From assembly GCA_023388315.1 (NCBI GenBank), contig JAEWGM010000012.1, positions 1-15,689 of the forward strand: 15,689 nt of DNA, written 5' to 3'. The notes below the pieces were generated by a model. It worked only from the letters and a program-made list of their open reading frames with translations. It had not been told where the DNA came from and did no database searches. This DNA comes from Bacteroidota bacterium. GTDB taxonomy: Bacteria > Bacteroidota > Bacteroidia > Bacteroidales > Dysgonomonadaceae. The translations under genes and the position numbers were made by a program. Position 1 is the first letter of the stretch, and every line of letters begins with the position of its first letter. Of the stretch, positions 1-8,190 are shown in pieces.

Positions 1-1
1 T

Positions 2-1228
2 TGGCAAAAAGCTGATACCGTCCGAAACGTTATCTTTTACTCCGGCAATTTCGGCAAAAGTAGGCATCACGTCCCAAAAAGCAGAGATATGATCGGTGGT
101 TGTTCCGGGAGAAATTTTTCCTTGCCACGCGGCAATCATCGGTACACGAATTCCGCCTTCGCGCAACGAGGTTTTGCCCCAACCGTGCTCGCTTTTAAAC
201 GGTTTTGCGCTATCGAACCAAGGCGAATCGGCTCCGCCGTTGAACGATGGCCCGTTGTCGCTGGTAAAAATAATAAGCGTGTTATCGTAAATTCCAAGCC
301 GTTTCAATTCGGTAATAAGTTCGCCGATTTGTTCGTCAAAATAGCTGATCATAGCGGCATAAGTAGCTCGTGGATAACGTGTAGGAAAATATCCGGATTG
401 TCCTGTATAGGGTTTTTCGTCACCGAACTTTTTCACGTAATAATCGATCCATTTTTGTGGCGCTTGCAGTGGCACGTGAGGAGCAGGTGTTGTCCACATC
501 AGCAAAAACGGGTTATTTTTCTCTTGATTTAGAAACGAAAGAATTTCTTTCAACAATAAATCGGGCGAATACTGTTTTTGCGTGTATTTGGCGTAACTCG
601 ATTCCAGCATCGGGTCGGCGCCTTTGTCGAGCGGCGTGTGTGGCGGAAGCAATTCGTTTTGCAAGTATTCGCGGTGCTCGTTCCGATAAAGAAATGGCGG
701 ATAATAGGTGTGTGCCTGCCGTTGGCAGTTGTATCCGTAGAAAAAATCGAACCCCATTTTGTTGGGCGTGCCTTCTGAACCGGGGTAGCCCAATCCCCAT
801 TTTCCAACCATAGCGGTGGTGTAACCGGCTTTTTGCAGCAGTTTGGGAAAAGTAACCGTTTCTGCCGGCAACGGACGCTGACCTTCCAAGGTGGAATCGG
901 CGAGCATCGCTTCGTGGCTCCACACGTTTCCGCGATCGGGCATCTCGTCGTTTCCGCGAATGTATGTGTGCCCCGTATGTTTTCCGGTGAGTAATACGCC
1001 GCGCGAAGGTGCGGATACCGGCGAGCCGGAATAGTGTTGCGTGAATCGCATTCCTTCACGAGCCAATTGGTCGATATTGGGCGTTTCTATTTTTTGCTGC
1101 CCGTAGCAACCCAAATCGCCGTAACCGAGGTCGTCGGCAAGGATGTAGATGATATTGGGCTTTTGTTGGGCGTAAAGCGCACCGGCAGCGGCTAAGCCAA
1201 GTGTGAGTGTTTTGAGTTTTGTTTGCAT
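2..1228 (-). CDS. Exported S1-family sulfatase (Ser-type), C-terminus beyond the left edge
   Basis: Hydrolyses sulfate esters, probably from a sulfated glycan handled by the SusC/SusD pair upstream in the same operon. 409 codons are present with no stop; the 3' end lies outside the window. The N-terminus (MQTKLKTLTLGLAAAGALYA) looks like a signal peptide cleaved near residue 20, so a periplasmic or surface location is expected. The sulfatase fold starts at once: ADDLGYGDLG with metal ligands D32/D33, then the active-site signature S72-A-P-S-R76 followed by a LLTG turn, in which Ser72 must be converted to formylglycine by an anaerobic sulfatase-maturing enzyme not seen here. Later motifs are GKWGLG, a SDNGP metal-binding turn and a DGISFLP stretch near the edge. 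The start ATG lies 6 nt (all T) after the stop of sulfatase 2, so the two are co-transcribed. Its GC content is higher than that of its neighbour. The exact sulfatase subfamily and substrate cannot be told from sequence alone. Confidence 0.93.
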   Translation of the reverse strand, partial: MQTKLKTLTLGLAAAGALYAQQKPNIIYILADDLGYGDLGCYGQQKIETPNIDQLAREGMRFTQHYSGSPVSAPSRGVLLTGKHTGHTYIRGNDEMPDRGNVWSHEAMLADSTLEGQRPLPAETVTFPKLLQKAGYTTAMVGKWGLGYPGSEGTPNKMGFDFFYGYNCQRQAHTYYPPFLYRNEHREYLQNELLPPHTPLDKGADPMLESSYAKYTQKQYSPDLLLKEILSFLNQEKNNPFLLMWTTPAPHVPLQAPQKWIDYYVKKFGDEKPYTGQSGYFPTRYPRATYAAMISYFDEQIGELITELKRLGIYDNTLIIFTSDNGPSFNGGADSPWFDSAKPFKSEHGWGKTSLREGGIRVPMIAAWQGKISPGTTTDHISAFWDVMPTFAEIAGVKDNVSDGISFLP

Positions 1229-1234
1229 AAAAAA

Positions 1235-2656
1235 TCAGTTTTTATTCAGATACAACGGATTTTTTTGAAAATGAGTTGGCGCGTTAACCCGATTCATCCA
1301 TTTTTGTAATTTTCCGGTCAATTTCCGGGTTTGCTTTGTGTTGATTTTGGATAAATCGGTTGTTTCGCCGATGTCGTTTTTCAGGTTATAAAGTTCGGAA
1401 CGATTGTCTTCGAAGAAGTGAATCAGTTTCCAATCTCCAGAAATAACGGAAGAGAAAGGCGTTGCCCGAAAGCTGTTTTCATCGCCATACGATTCGAGAT
1501 AAGCGGGAAAATAGCAATAGATATTTCGTTTCGATATTTTGCTCGATTTCCCTTTTGTCAAAACACTTTTGAGCGATTTTCCATCGGTCGGACTTTTCTG
1601 TTTTATATTAGCAAAATCGAGAAAAGTGGGGAACAAATCCGCACCCATAACAGGAACATCCGAAGTGCTGTTTTTTGCAATCTTATTTCCGTAGGAAACA
1701 ATGAAAGGCACACGGTTTCCGCCTTCGTAGGGCATGCCTTTTCCTCCTCTGAGCGGCGAATTATCTGTAATTCCGTCGAGCATTCCCCCGTTGTCCGATA
1801 AAAATACAATAAGCGTTTTCTCCAATAAGTTCTCTTCTTTAAGCGTTTCGATGATGCTACCTACACTTTCATCCAAACTTTCGATCATTGCGGCATATGT
1901 GGTATTATTGTGATGCTTTCCCGCAGGCTTCTGCCTGTATTTTTCCACTTTTTCGGTTTTTGCCTGAATTGGCGTGTGTACCGCGTAATGTGCAAGATAA
2001 AGAAAAAACGGGCGGTCTTTATTCTGTTTAATGTGAGTAACTGCTTCTTGGGTCAGCCGGTCGGTCAGATACCGGTAAGTAGAGTCCGATAAATTAAGGT
2101 TGGGAAGGCATTTTCCGGCCTGATTACAAAACGGATAATAGTAAGAATGCGGTGTTCCGATATGATTACCGGCAATATTTACGTCGAAACCGTTAGCCAA
2201 AGGGCCTGTTTGGTCTTCATCGGTGCCTAAATGCCATTTCCCGATATGAATGGTGCGATAACCGTTTGCGCGTAAGATTTCGGGGAAAGTTACAAATGAC
2301 GTATCCAGTATATCTTTATTTGGCATTGGGATAAGTTTGCGGTTCTCGGGCTTTCCTCTGTCGGGCGGATTTACCGTGTAAACTCCGTGGCGGGGCGTGT
2401 ATAATCCGGTGAGAATACTTGCACGCGATGGTGCGGAGTTAGCCGCGTTGGTATAGGCGCGCGTAAACAGCATTCCCGCATTTCGCAACTTATCAATGTT
2501 TGGCGTTTCGTAGAAATCGCTACCCGTGCAGCCCAAGTCGCTCCACCCCAGATCGTCTGCTAATATAAAAACGATATTAGGTTTCGGGTTCTGAGCGGTA
2601 GCTGAGAAGCAAACACCTGTGGCAAGAAAACCGGAAAACAATTTATTGGCAGTCAT
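1235..2656 (-). CDS. Exported S1-family sulfatase (Ser-type)
   Basis: A complete sulfatase of 473 residues, a usual length for the family. Residues 1-21 form a signal peptide (hydrophobic core ending ATAQ). The catalytic core starts with ILADDLGWSD (metal ligands D34/D35), then S74-A-P-S-R78 followed by ILTG, the Ser-type formylglycine signature. GKWHLG (K140, H142), AVHTP (H227), SDNGG (D288/N289) and the PLRGGKG lysine (K306) follow in the order expected for active-site residues of this family. The C-terminal subdomain (about 370-473) contains the usual WKLI strand and YNLKNDIGE turn. It lies 74 bp downstream of susD and 6 bp upstream of the second sulfatase, so it is the third gene of the operon. 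The 74-bp gap contains a strong hairpin that may lower or separate its expression. The partner sulfatase differs in sequence, so the pair probably attacks different sulfate positions (inference). Confidence 0.95.
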   Translation of the reverse strand: MTANKLFSGFLATGVCFSATAQNPKPNIVFILADDLGWSDLGCTGSDFYETPNIDKLRNAGMLFTRAYTNAANSAPSRASILTGLYTPRHGVYTVNPPDRGKPENRKLIPMPNKDILDTSFVTFPEILRANGYRTIHIGKWHLGTDEDQTGPLANGFDVNIAGNHIGTPHSYYYPFCNQAGKCLPNLNLSDSTYRYLTDRLTQEAVTHIKQNKDRPFFLYLAHYAVHTPIQAKTEKVEKYRQKPAGKHHNNTTYAAMIESLDESVGSIIETLKEENLLEKTLIVFLSDNGGMLDGITDNSPLRGGKGMPYEGGNRVPFIVSYGNKIAKNSTSDVPVMGADLFPTFLDFANIKQKSPTDGKSLKSVLTKGKSSKISKRNIYCYFPAYLESYGDENSFRATPFSSVISGDWKLIHFFEDNRSELYNLKNDIGETTDLSKINTKQTRKLTGKLQKWMNRVNAPTHFQKNPLYLNKN

Positions 2657-2669
2657 TGTGGAAATTAAA

Positions 2670-2705
2670 TTGGAGATAATACGAATGAAAACGTATTATC
2701 TCCAA
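2670..2705 (-). terminator. 14-bp inter-cistronic hairpin between susD and sulfatase 2
   Basis: Positions 2670-2683 and 2692-2705 are perfect inverted repeats (arm TTGGAGATAATACG) around an 8-nt loop, in the gap between the susD stop and the sulfatase start. Read on the minus strand, the hairpin is followed by TTTAATTTCC, a weak interrupted U-run, and then almost directly by the sulfatase ATG. It could be a leaky terminator, or an mRNA end-stabilising or processing hairpin that leaves susCD transcript in excess over the sulfatases. The structure is plain in the sequence; its role is inferred. Confidence 0.6.
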
Positions 2706-2730
2706 AAATAATAAAAAAATGTGAGTTTAT

Positions 2731-4542
2731 TTATTCCCAACCGGGATTATTTGGTCTCAAGTTGGGATTGAGTGCCATTTCATTGATAGGTAATGAAAGC
2801 AAGTAGTTTCTTTCCTCAAAACTTGGAGGAGTTGCCACTCTTTTGTCATACACATTTATTGCACCGCTGGGTAAGATGCCCATTTGATTTGTCAATCGTT
2901 GAATTTCTTCAGGAGAATACAATCGTGAGTCAGGCTCGAAACCCGCACGTTTTTCGTTGAGAACATTTCCTACCTTCCAACGCAGGATATCATAAAAACG
3001 AAGCCCTTCACCCATTAATTCCACACGACGTTCTCTTCTGATCTCTCTTATTAAATTTGCATTCGGCCCGGTAACATTAGGATACATCGCTTGTTGACGC
3101 GGGTCGGCAAAAGCTGTTGGAGTTAACTTAACATTAAATCCTATACGTTCCCTCAATTTATTCACAGTTGCATCTAAAACCACCTGTGTAGCTGTTCCCA
3201 ATTCGGCGTGAGCTTCGGCGTAAATAAGAAGAATTTCGGCAAATCGGAAAATTGGTGCATCTATGGTGCCTTGATGATGCGCCGAAACATCCTCTGCAGG
3301 ATTGTAAAATTTCACCACTACATATCCGGTAGAAGAAGCTCCCTTATCTGCCCATTTGTACCTACTATTCTCCGGTGAAGTTATGTCTATCTTTTCACCG
3401 CCTATAGTGATTTCTTGGAGAGAGTTGAATAAATTGGCTATGGCAGGACGTTTGCCTTGCAAATAGTACGTAAATTCTCCGGGTTCGGGCGTAGCAATTG
3501 TTTGCAACATACGAGGATCGCGATTTTTGAGTTCATTTATGAAGCTTTCTCCTTCCGTATGTAACGGGCTGCTGCTAGTGGGGAGTCCGTCAATGGATAA
3601 ATAATCGTCTGCCATGCTCTTGGACATACCAAAAGGATTTTCGCCCGTAGCAATTTGACGTGATACGTTATTTCCTTTGGCTTGGCCGGGATCGTATTCT
3701 TTGGATAAGATGATTTCCGGATTTCCTCTGTAATTGCTCTGAATAAATAATTCATAATAGCTTTTCATGGGGCTGCTTCCTTTAAAAAGTGAATAACCAT
3801 ATTCCGGTTTCATTAATTCCGCAGCGGCATCACGAGCCAATGTGAAATACGTATCGGCTCCTTCTCCTCCATGATATTTTCTCCAGCTGCCTTCAAACAA
3901 GCATATTCTGGCTTTTAAGGCCAAAGCAGCATCTTTGCTTACGCGGGCTACGGAAATTTTGCGTGGCAATATGGAAATGGCTCTGTCAAGGTCGCGAACG
4001 ATATTTGTTACAACTGTTTCGCGAGAATCGCGCCCTTTGTAAAGCTCTTCGCCGCCTGTTTCCGGTACTTCATCGTACCAGGGAAGGTCGCCAAAATCCA
4101 TTAATTTGTTGAAATAGTCGTATGACTTAAAAAACAACACTTGCCCTAATACATTGTTTTTTTCCGTTTCAGTAGCGGAAGATAATTCATAATATTTCAA
4201 AAAGTTGTTTGCTCTGCGTATATTTTCCCAATTCCATATACCGGAATTGGCGTTCGTGGGCGCTACATTATGCCCGAAGCTACGTTGATTGTAACTCCAT
4301 GATAAAAGGTTGTCAGATGTAAAGTCTCCCTCCAGCATTCCAAATCCGTAAGTCTGAAAACCTCCGTGCCCGTTTATCATCGGATAAAATCCGTTGGCAT
4401 ATAACTCTAAAGCCGCTCCGTTTGCATTTCGGAAGAATGTTTCTGTTGAAACAGTATCAAGTGGCTCTCTGTCTAAGTGATCGCAAGCGGATAAAATTCC
4501 GGCCGCAAGCAATACTGTAAATATATAGTTAAAAAATTTCAT
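2731..4542 (-). CDS. susD-like: SusD/RagB-family outer-membrane glycan-binding lipoprotein
   Basis: A surface lipoprotein that captures glycan and forms the lid over its SusC partner. The 603-residue protein begins with a lipoprotein signal peptide ending in the lipobox LSAC, with lipidated Cys20. The following DHLDREP is acidic, as in Bacteroidota lipoproteins exported to the cell surface. The SusD pattern is clear: an N-terminal segment with ETFF near residue 34, helical TPR-like repeats through the middle (for example the RANNFLKYYEL and NVLGQVLFFKSYDYFNKLMDFGDLPW regions), APIFRFAEILLIYAEAHAELG near the SusD C-terminal domain, IRRERRVELMGEGLRFYDILRW, and the ending LSLPINEMALNPNLRPNNPGW. 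The length is at the upper end of the usual range. The start is 15 bp after the susC stop, so the pair is translated from one mRNA. The ligand cannot be read from the sequence; downstream sulfatases suggest a sulfated glycan. Confidence 0.97.
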   Translation of the reverse strand: MKFFNYIFTVLLAAGILSACDHLDREPLDTVSTETFFRNANGAALELYANGFYPMINGHGGFQTYGFGMLEGDFTSDNLLSWSYNQRSFGHNVAPTNANSGIWNWENIRRANNFLKYYELSSATETEKNNVLGQVLFFKSYDYFNKLMDFGDLPWYDEVPETGGEELYKGRDSRETVVTNIVRDLDRAISILPRKISVARVSKDAALALKARICLFEGSWRKYHGGEGADTYFTLARDAAAELMKPEYGYSLFKGSSPMKSYYELFIQSNYRGNPEIILSKEYDPGQAKGNNVSRQIATGENPFGMSKSMADDYLSIDGLPTSSSPLHTEGESFINELKNRDPRMLQTIATPEPGEFTYYLQGKRPAIANLFNSLQEITIGGEKIDITSPENSRYKWADKGASSTGYVVVKFYNPAEDVSAHHQGTIDAPIFRFAEILLIYAEAHAELGTATQVVLDATVNKLRERIGFNVKLTPTAFADPRQQAMYPNVTGPNANLIREIRRERRVELMGEGLRFYDILRWKVGNVLNEKRAGFEPDSRLYSPEEIQRLTNQMGILPSGAINVYDKRVATPPSFEERNYLLSLPINEMALNPNLRPNNPGWE

Positions 4543-4557
4543 TGTTGTTTTTGTTCT

Positions 4558-7500
4558 TTAAAAAGTTAAACTTACTCCGCAGGAAATCGTTCTGCTATAG
4601 GGGTACTTAAAGCCATCGCCAATTTCGCCTCCGGTGAAACTCACGTTTGCAATTTCAGGATCAATGTCGGGCAACATGCCGGTTAAATCCCATAAATTCT
4701 GACCACTTACAAATACTCTCATATTAGACAAATGTAATCTTTGAGTCAAATGTTTAGGTATGGTGTACGATAACGAAATATCTTTCAAGCGAACATAAGC
4801 CGCATTTTGCAGGTATTTTGTTTGCACTTGTTTGTTTTGTCCGAAGTTAGATGCCACAAAATAGCCATTCGGGTTATCGGGAGACCACGTGTTGTTATAG
4901 TGATATTCAGTGATTGCACTCCACCATTGCCCGGCATATCCCCAGAACATAAATGAGTCTAACCATACATCACGTTTTCCCATACCTTCGAAAAAGATCC
5001 TGAAATTGAAATTGTTCCAGTCGAGACTTCCTGTTAGGTTAAAGCGGTAACGTGGTGTGGAATTTCCGATGATTCTTCTATCGCCCGGATTTTCCAATGT
5101 GTTGTTTCCGTAATCGACTACACCGTCATCATTTAAGTCGGCATACATGATGTCTCCGATGCGCCAGTTGCGAGATATTACGGCCTGGCGTTGATTTTGT
5201 GCCGTTGCCTGCTCCGCAGTAAGGATATGCCCTTCGGTTGTATAGCCCCAAATCTCACCTAATCGGCGTCCTTCGTACCAATCGCCTAAAGCTCCTGTGG
5301 GGTTATCGTACTTGGTTATTTCACTGTAAGAGTCAGAAACACCTACTCCCACGGAATACCTCATTGGTTTTCCAAAAACATTGCTTATTTGGTCTCTCCA
5401 GTCGATGGATAATTCCCAACCTCTTGTTTGCATATCGGCCACATTTTCTTTTCCGCCGCTAGCGCCTAATACAGCAGGATAAGCCCTATTTTGTACCATG
5501 CCCATCGTATTTCTTATATAATAGTCAAATGACCCATATAGTTTGTTGCTGAATAAGTTCCAATCTAAACCGGCGTTATAGTTCATTACTCGCTCCCATG
5601 TTGTGTTCAGGTTCGGAAGCGAGGGTTGAGAAATACCAACAAGCTGACGGCCATCAATCAGGTAGTTGATCATATTTCCGCTCACGCTTGAAATGTAGTC
5701 GAAGTTCCCTTCGGTAATCTGATTACCTAATTCACCAACCGAAAAGCGCACTTTTAGGTTGTCAACAACACTGCGAAGGGGAGTAAAAAATTCTTCTTCC
5801 GACGGGCGCCATCCAAAAGATGCCGACGGGAATAATCCCCAGCGTTTTTCTTCGCGGTATTTAGATGATCCGTCATAACGCGCATTTAATTCCACCAAAT
5901 ACTTTCCTTCGAAATCATAGTTTAATCTTCCAAAGATGCCTTGCACGGCCCATTGTGTTCCGGGTTGGCGCACCGATCTCAGATCGTTGGCCATGTGTAA
6001 AAGAGGCACATCGTTTAAATACAGGTTTTCGGTTCGTGCCTCCATGCCGGAGTTTTGTTTGGCTTCCTGATTGTAACCGATCATTGCAGAAAGGAAGTGC
6101 CGGTTGAATTGCATATCGTATTGCGTCCAAAGATTCATTGCGTTGTAAGTGTCTATGTCACGACGCATATAATATTTATTCGGTGTATTATACGTGGATG
6201 CAGGAACACCTTCGGGCATAGTCTGATAACCGATCTTGCGGTGTTCGCGTAAATCGCGGAACCATTTGTTCACGGTGTAATCTCCCTGAATAGTCCAGTT
6301 TGTTACGGGTGTAAGTTTAAAGCGCCCGGTAAACCAAACATCGTCTACGCCTGTTGTATTACGTCCTGCTGTAGCCATACGCCCCGATACGTTTTTGTTG
6401 AAACGGCGGCCTTCTAAACCGGCATAATTCCCATCGGGCAAGTACATTACCACTGTTGGGAAAGTCCTGTAAGTTTCATATTGGGGATTTGCCATACCGT
6501 CATTTTCGGTATTCGGCACATTATTATCGGTATGGATATATTTTGTATTGAATCCCAACTCGAGCCAATCCGTAAGACTTTGAGTATAGTTAAAAGTAAG
6601 GTTGTAGCGTTGGAATTTGTCGTTTCCGTGTCGGTATAACCCGTCTTGTCCTTGATATGCCAGCGAACCGTAAAAATTAGATTTTTCGCCTCCTCCTTGC
6701 AAACTCACGTTATGTTGTTGCATAAAAGCGTTATTTTTATACAGCTCTTTAAACCAGTTTGTATTGCCAACATAGCCCCACGCCGGGTCGGCAGCAGTGT
6801 GTGCCGAGTGCATAATTCCCTGATTGTCCACAAATACTCCAGGATTATTCGCCGGATCGTCAAGGTGAGCTTTGATCATTCCCAACTGGGTTTCATCAAA
6901 AAATTCGCCTTGCCCGTCATTGATAGACATCTGGTTCATTGCTTGTGCCCATTGATAAGACGTGGGCATTTCGGGCAAGCGCGTTGGAGCCGACCAAGAA
7001 AAGTTGTTGTTATAGTTAACTTGTACTTTTCCGTTTCTCGATCCTTGTTTTGTGGTGATCAAAACAACCCCAAACGCGGCTCTTGCTCCATAAATGGCAG
7101 CGGAAGCCGCATCTTTTAATACTGAAATGTTTTCCACATCCTGTGGGTTGATTAAATTAATATCAGTTTGAACACCATCAACCAGTATTAAAGCACTACC
7201 GCCATTTAAAGATGTTCCTCCACGTATATTAAATGTAGCTGATTGTCCGGGAGCGCCGGATGGCATTGTAATATTCAAGTTAGGGATAACACCCTGTAAG
7301 CCTTGTCCCACATTGGTAATAGGGCGATTTTCCAACACATCTCCCGATGCAGTTCCCACGGCACCTGTAAGGTTTACTCTACGTTGCGTTCCATAACCCA
7401 CAACCACAACCTCATCCAGCAACTCTGTATCGGTTGCCATTACCACATTAATGGTGGTGCGGCCGTTCACAGGAATGGTTTGGGTTGCATAACCCACATA

Positions 7501-7743
7501 ACTGAACACCAAGTTGCCGTTAGACGGTACGTTGTTTAGTGTGTAGTTTCCGTCAATATCGGTAGTTGTGCCAACGCCCGGACTACCTTCCACAATAATG
7601 GTTGCTCCGATAACTTCAAGGCCGGTGTCGTCTGTTACGTTACCGCTTACTGTGACTGTTTGAGCAAACATTCCCAAGGATACCGTCCACAACAAGGCGA
7701 ACAGAAATCCTTTCCACATAGAATTTGAATTTTTTTTCTTCAT
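4558..7743 (-). CDS. susC-like: SusC/RagA-family TonB-dependent outer-membrane transporter
   Basis: Imports glycan oligosaccharides across the outer membrane using TonB energy, with SusD as lid. It has 1061 residues, typical of SusC. Order of parts: signal peptide 1-27 (cleaved after MFA), carboxypeptidase-regulatory-like beta-sandwich about 30-104 (GNVTDDTG ... FSYVGYATQ), a SusC-type linker ELLDEVVVVGYGTQ at 107-120 that includes the likely TonB box, plug domain about 125-235 with FNIRGGTSLNGG and the conserved LVDGV and AAIYGARAAFGVVLITTK elements, then a 22-strand barrel ending in an aromatic residue (SLTF). There is no STN domain between the signal peptide and the regulatory-like domain. 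SusC proteins signalling through an anti-sigma/ECF pair usually have one, so control by another type of sensor is more likely (inference). It is first in the operon, with a roughly 235-nt leader. Confidence 0.98.
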   Translation of the reverse strand: MKKKNSNSMWKGFLFALLWTVSLGMFAQTVTVSGNVTDDTGLEVIGATIIVEGSPGVGTTTDIDGNYTLNNVPSNGNLVFSYVGYATQTIPVNGRTTINVVMATDTELLDEVVVVGYGTQRRVNLTGAVGTASGDVLENRPITNVGQGLQGVIPNLNITMPSGAPGQSATFNIRGGTSLNGGSALILVDGVQTDINLINPQDVENISVLKDAASAAIYGARAAFGVVLITTKQGSRNGKVQVNYNNNFSWSAPTRLPEMPTSYQWAQAMNQMSINDGQGEFFDETQLGMIKAHLDDPANNPGVFVDNQGIMHSAHTAADPAWGYVGNTNWFKELYKNNAFMQQHNVSLQGGGEKSNFYGSLAYQGQDGLYRHGNDKFQRYNLTFNYTQSLTDWLELGFNTKYIHTDNNVPNTENDGMANPQYETYRTFPTVVMYLPDGNYAGLEGRRFNKNVSGRMATAGRNTTGVDDVWFTGRFKLTPVTNWTIQGDYTVNKWFRDLREHRKIGYQTMPEGVPASTYNTPNKYYMRRDIDTYNAMNLWTQYDMQFNRHFLSAMIGYNQEAKQNSGMEARTENLYLNDVPLLHMANDLRSVRQPGTQWAVQGIFGRLNYDFEGKYLVELNARYDGSSKYREEKRWGLFPSASFGWRPSEEEFFTPLRSVVDNLKVRFSVGELGNQITEGNFDYISSVSGNMINYLIDGRQLVGISQPSLPNLNTTWERVMNYNAGLDWNLFSNKLYGSFDYYIRNTMGMVQNRAYPAVLGASGGKENVADMQTRGWELSIDWRDQISNVFGKPMRYSVGVGVSDSYSEITKYDNPTGALGDWYEGRRLGEIWGYTTEGHILTAEQATAQNQRQAVISRNWRIGDIMYADLNDDGVVDYGNNTLENPGDRRIIGNSTPRYRFNLTGSLDWNNFNFRIFFEGMGKRDVWLDSFMFWGYAGQWWSAITEYHYNNTWSPDNPNGYFVASNFGQNKQVQTKYLQNAAYVRLKDISLSYTIPKHLTQRLHLSNMRVFVSGQNLWDLTGMLPDIDPEIANVSFTGGEIGDGFKYPYSRTISCGVSLTF

Positions 7744-7826
7744 TCTCTCTTTAGTTTAATTAATATTACAGATTTACTTAGTTGTATAACCCAAGTTTAA
7801 AACACTGCAGGATGATGGTTTTTTAG

Positions 7827-7871
7827 GATTTATTGAATAAAAAATAAAGTGTGTTTTCATTCAATAAAATC
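7827..7871 (-). repeat. Inverted repeat in the susC leader (10-12 bp stem)
   Basis: TTTATTGAAT (7829-7838) and ATTCAATAAA (7859-7868) are perfect 10-bp inverted repeats around a 20-nt loop. With one bulged A the stem extends two more pairs to 7827 and 7871. A third copy of ATTGAAT lies at 7895-7901, so ATTCAAT at 7859-7865 could pair on either side. It lies downstream of the predicted start site, so it could act as RNA structure or as a binding site for a dimeric regulator. Confidence 0.5.
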
Positions 7872-7983
7872 TAAACGATGAGTCGCAAATTCCCATTGAA
7901 TTTCAACGGTCTGCTGGTAAAAGCAAGCTGTTTGGATTAAAAAAATGGGTGCTTCCGTCCTGACCAGTGCTGATTTCGAAATA

Positions 7984-8014
7984 CAAAAGTACCTAATTTT
8001 CATAATCCAGCAAA
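7984..8014 (-). promoter_or_regulatory. Bacteroidota-type promoter for the susC operon
   Basis: On the minus strand, TTTG (8014-8011) is followed after exactly 19 bp by TACTTTTG (7991-7984). This fits the Bacteroidota primary-sigma consensus (TTTG, 19-21 bp, TAnnTTTG). Transcription should begin near 7979, giving a 5' leader of about 235 nt before the susC ATG at 7743. An overlapping TAATTTTG at 8018-8011 also fits the -7 box but has no -33 partner. Confidence 0.65.
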
Positions 8015-8134
8015 ATTAAAAGAATATGTTTAATAACATACTTAAAGTTTCTTAAAAATTTAAAATGCTGAGTATGAGGTGATCAATGTTTTCTTCAGAG
8101 CAGTTGTCTTGTGTTAATTAGTGTTTTTTAAAAC

Positions 8135-8165
8135 ATAAACGGCTACCGGAAAGGTAGCCGTTTAT
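8135..8165 (-). terminator. Intrinsic terminator of the amylase gene
   Basis: A perfect 13-bp stem (8135-8147 with 8153-8165) with a 5-nt loop lies 25 bp past the amylase stop codon. The stem core GGCTACC/GGTAGCC is GC-rich, and on the minus strand it is followed by GTTTTAAAAAAC, an imperfect U-run. On the plus strand no T-run follows, so it serves the minus strand. Confidence 0.8.
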
Positions 8166-8190
8166 ATAGCATCAAATTATCTTTAATCTT

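Larger units (their letters stand above)
7744..8134. other. Non-coding region: susC leader and distal spacer
   Basis: No credible gene lies between the susC start and the amylase terminator. The part nearest susC (7744 to about 7979) should be the untranslated leader of the susC mRNA. It contains three ATTGAAT/ATTCAAT blocks and a short stretch resembling the core of SRP RNA. The rest (about 8019-8134) is AT-rich spacer in which I see no further signal. Confidence 0.6.

Noticed and set aside
550..1059. Minus-strand 169-codon ORF within sulfatase 1
   Set aside because: It overlaps the sulfatase in another frame; the sulfatase frame carries a signal peptide and active-site motifs and is open throughout.
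6646..7119. Plus-strand 157-codon ORF opposite susC
   Set aside because: It lies fully antisense to the SusC plug and barrel coding region and has a low-quality composition; a shadow ORF.
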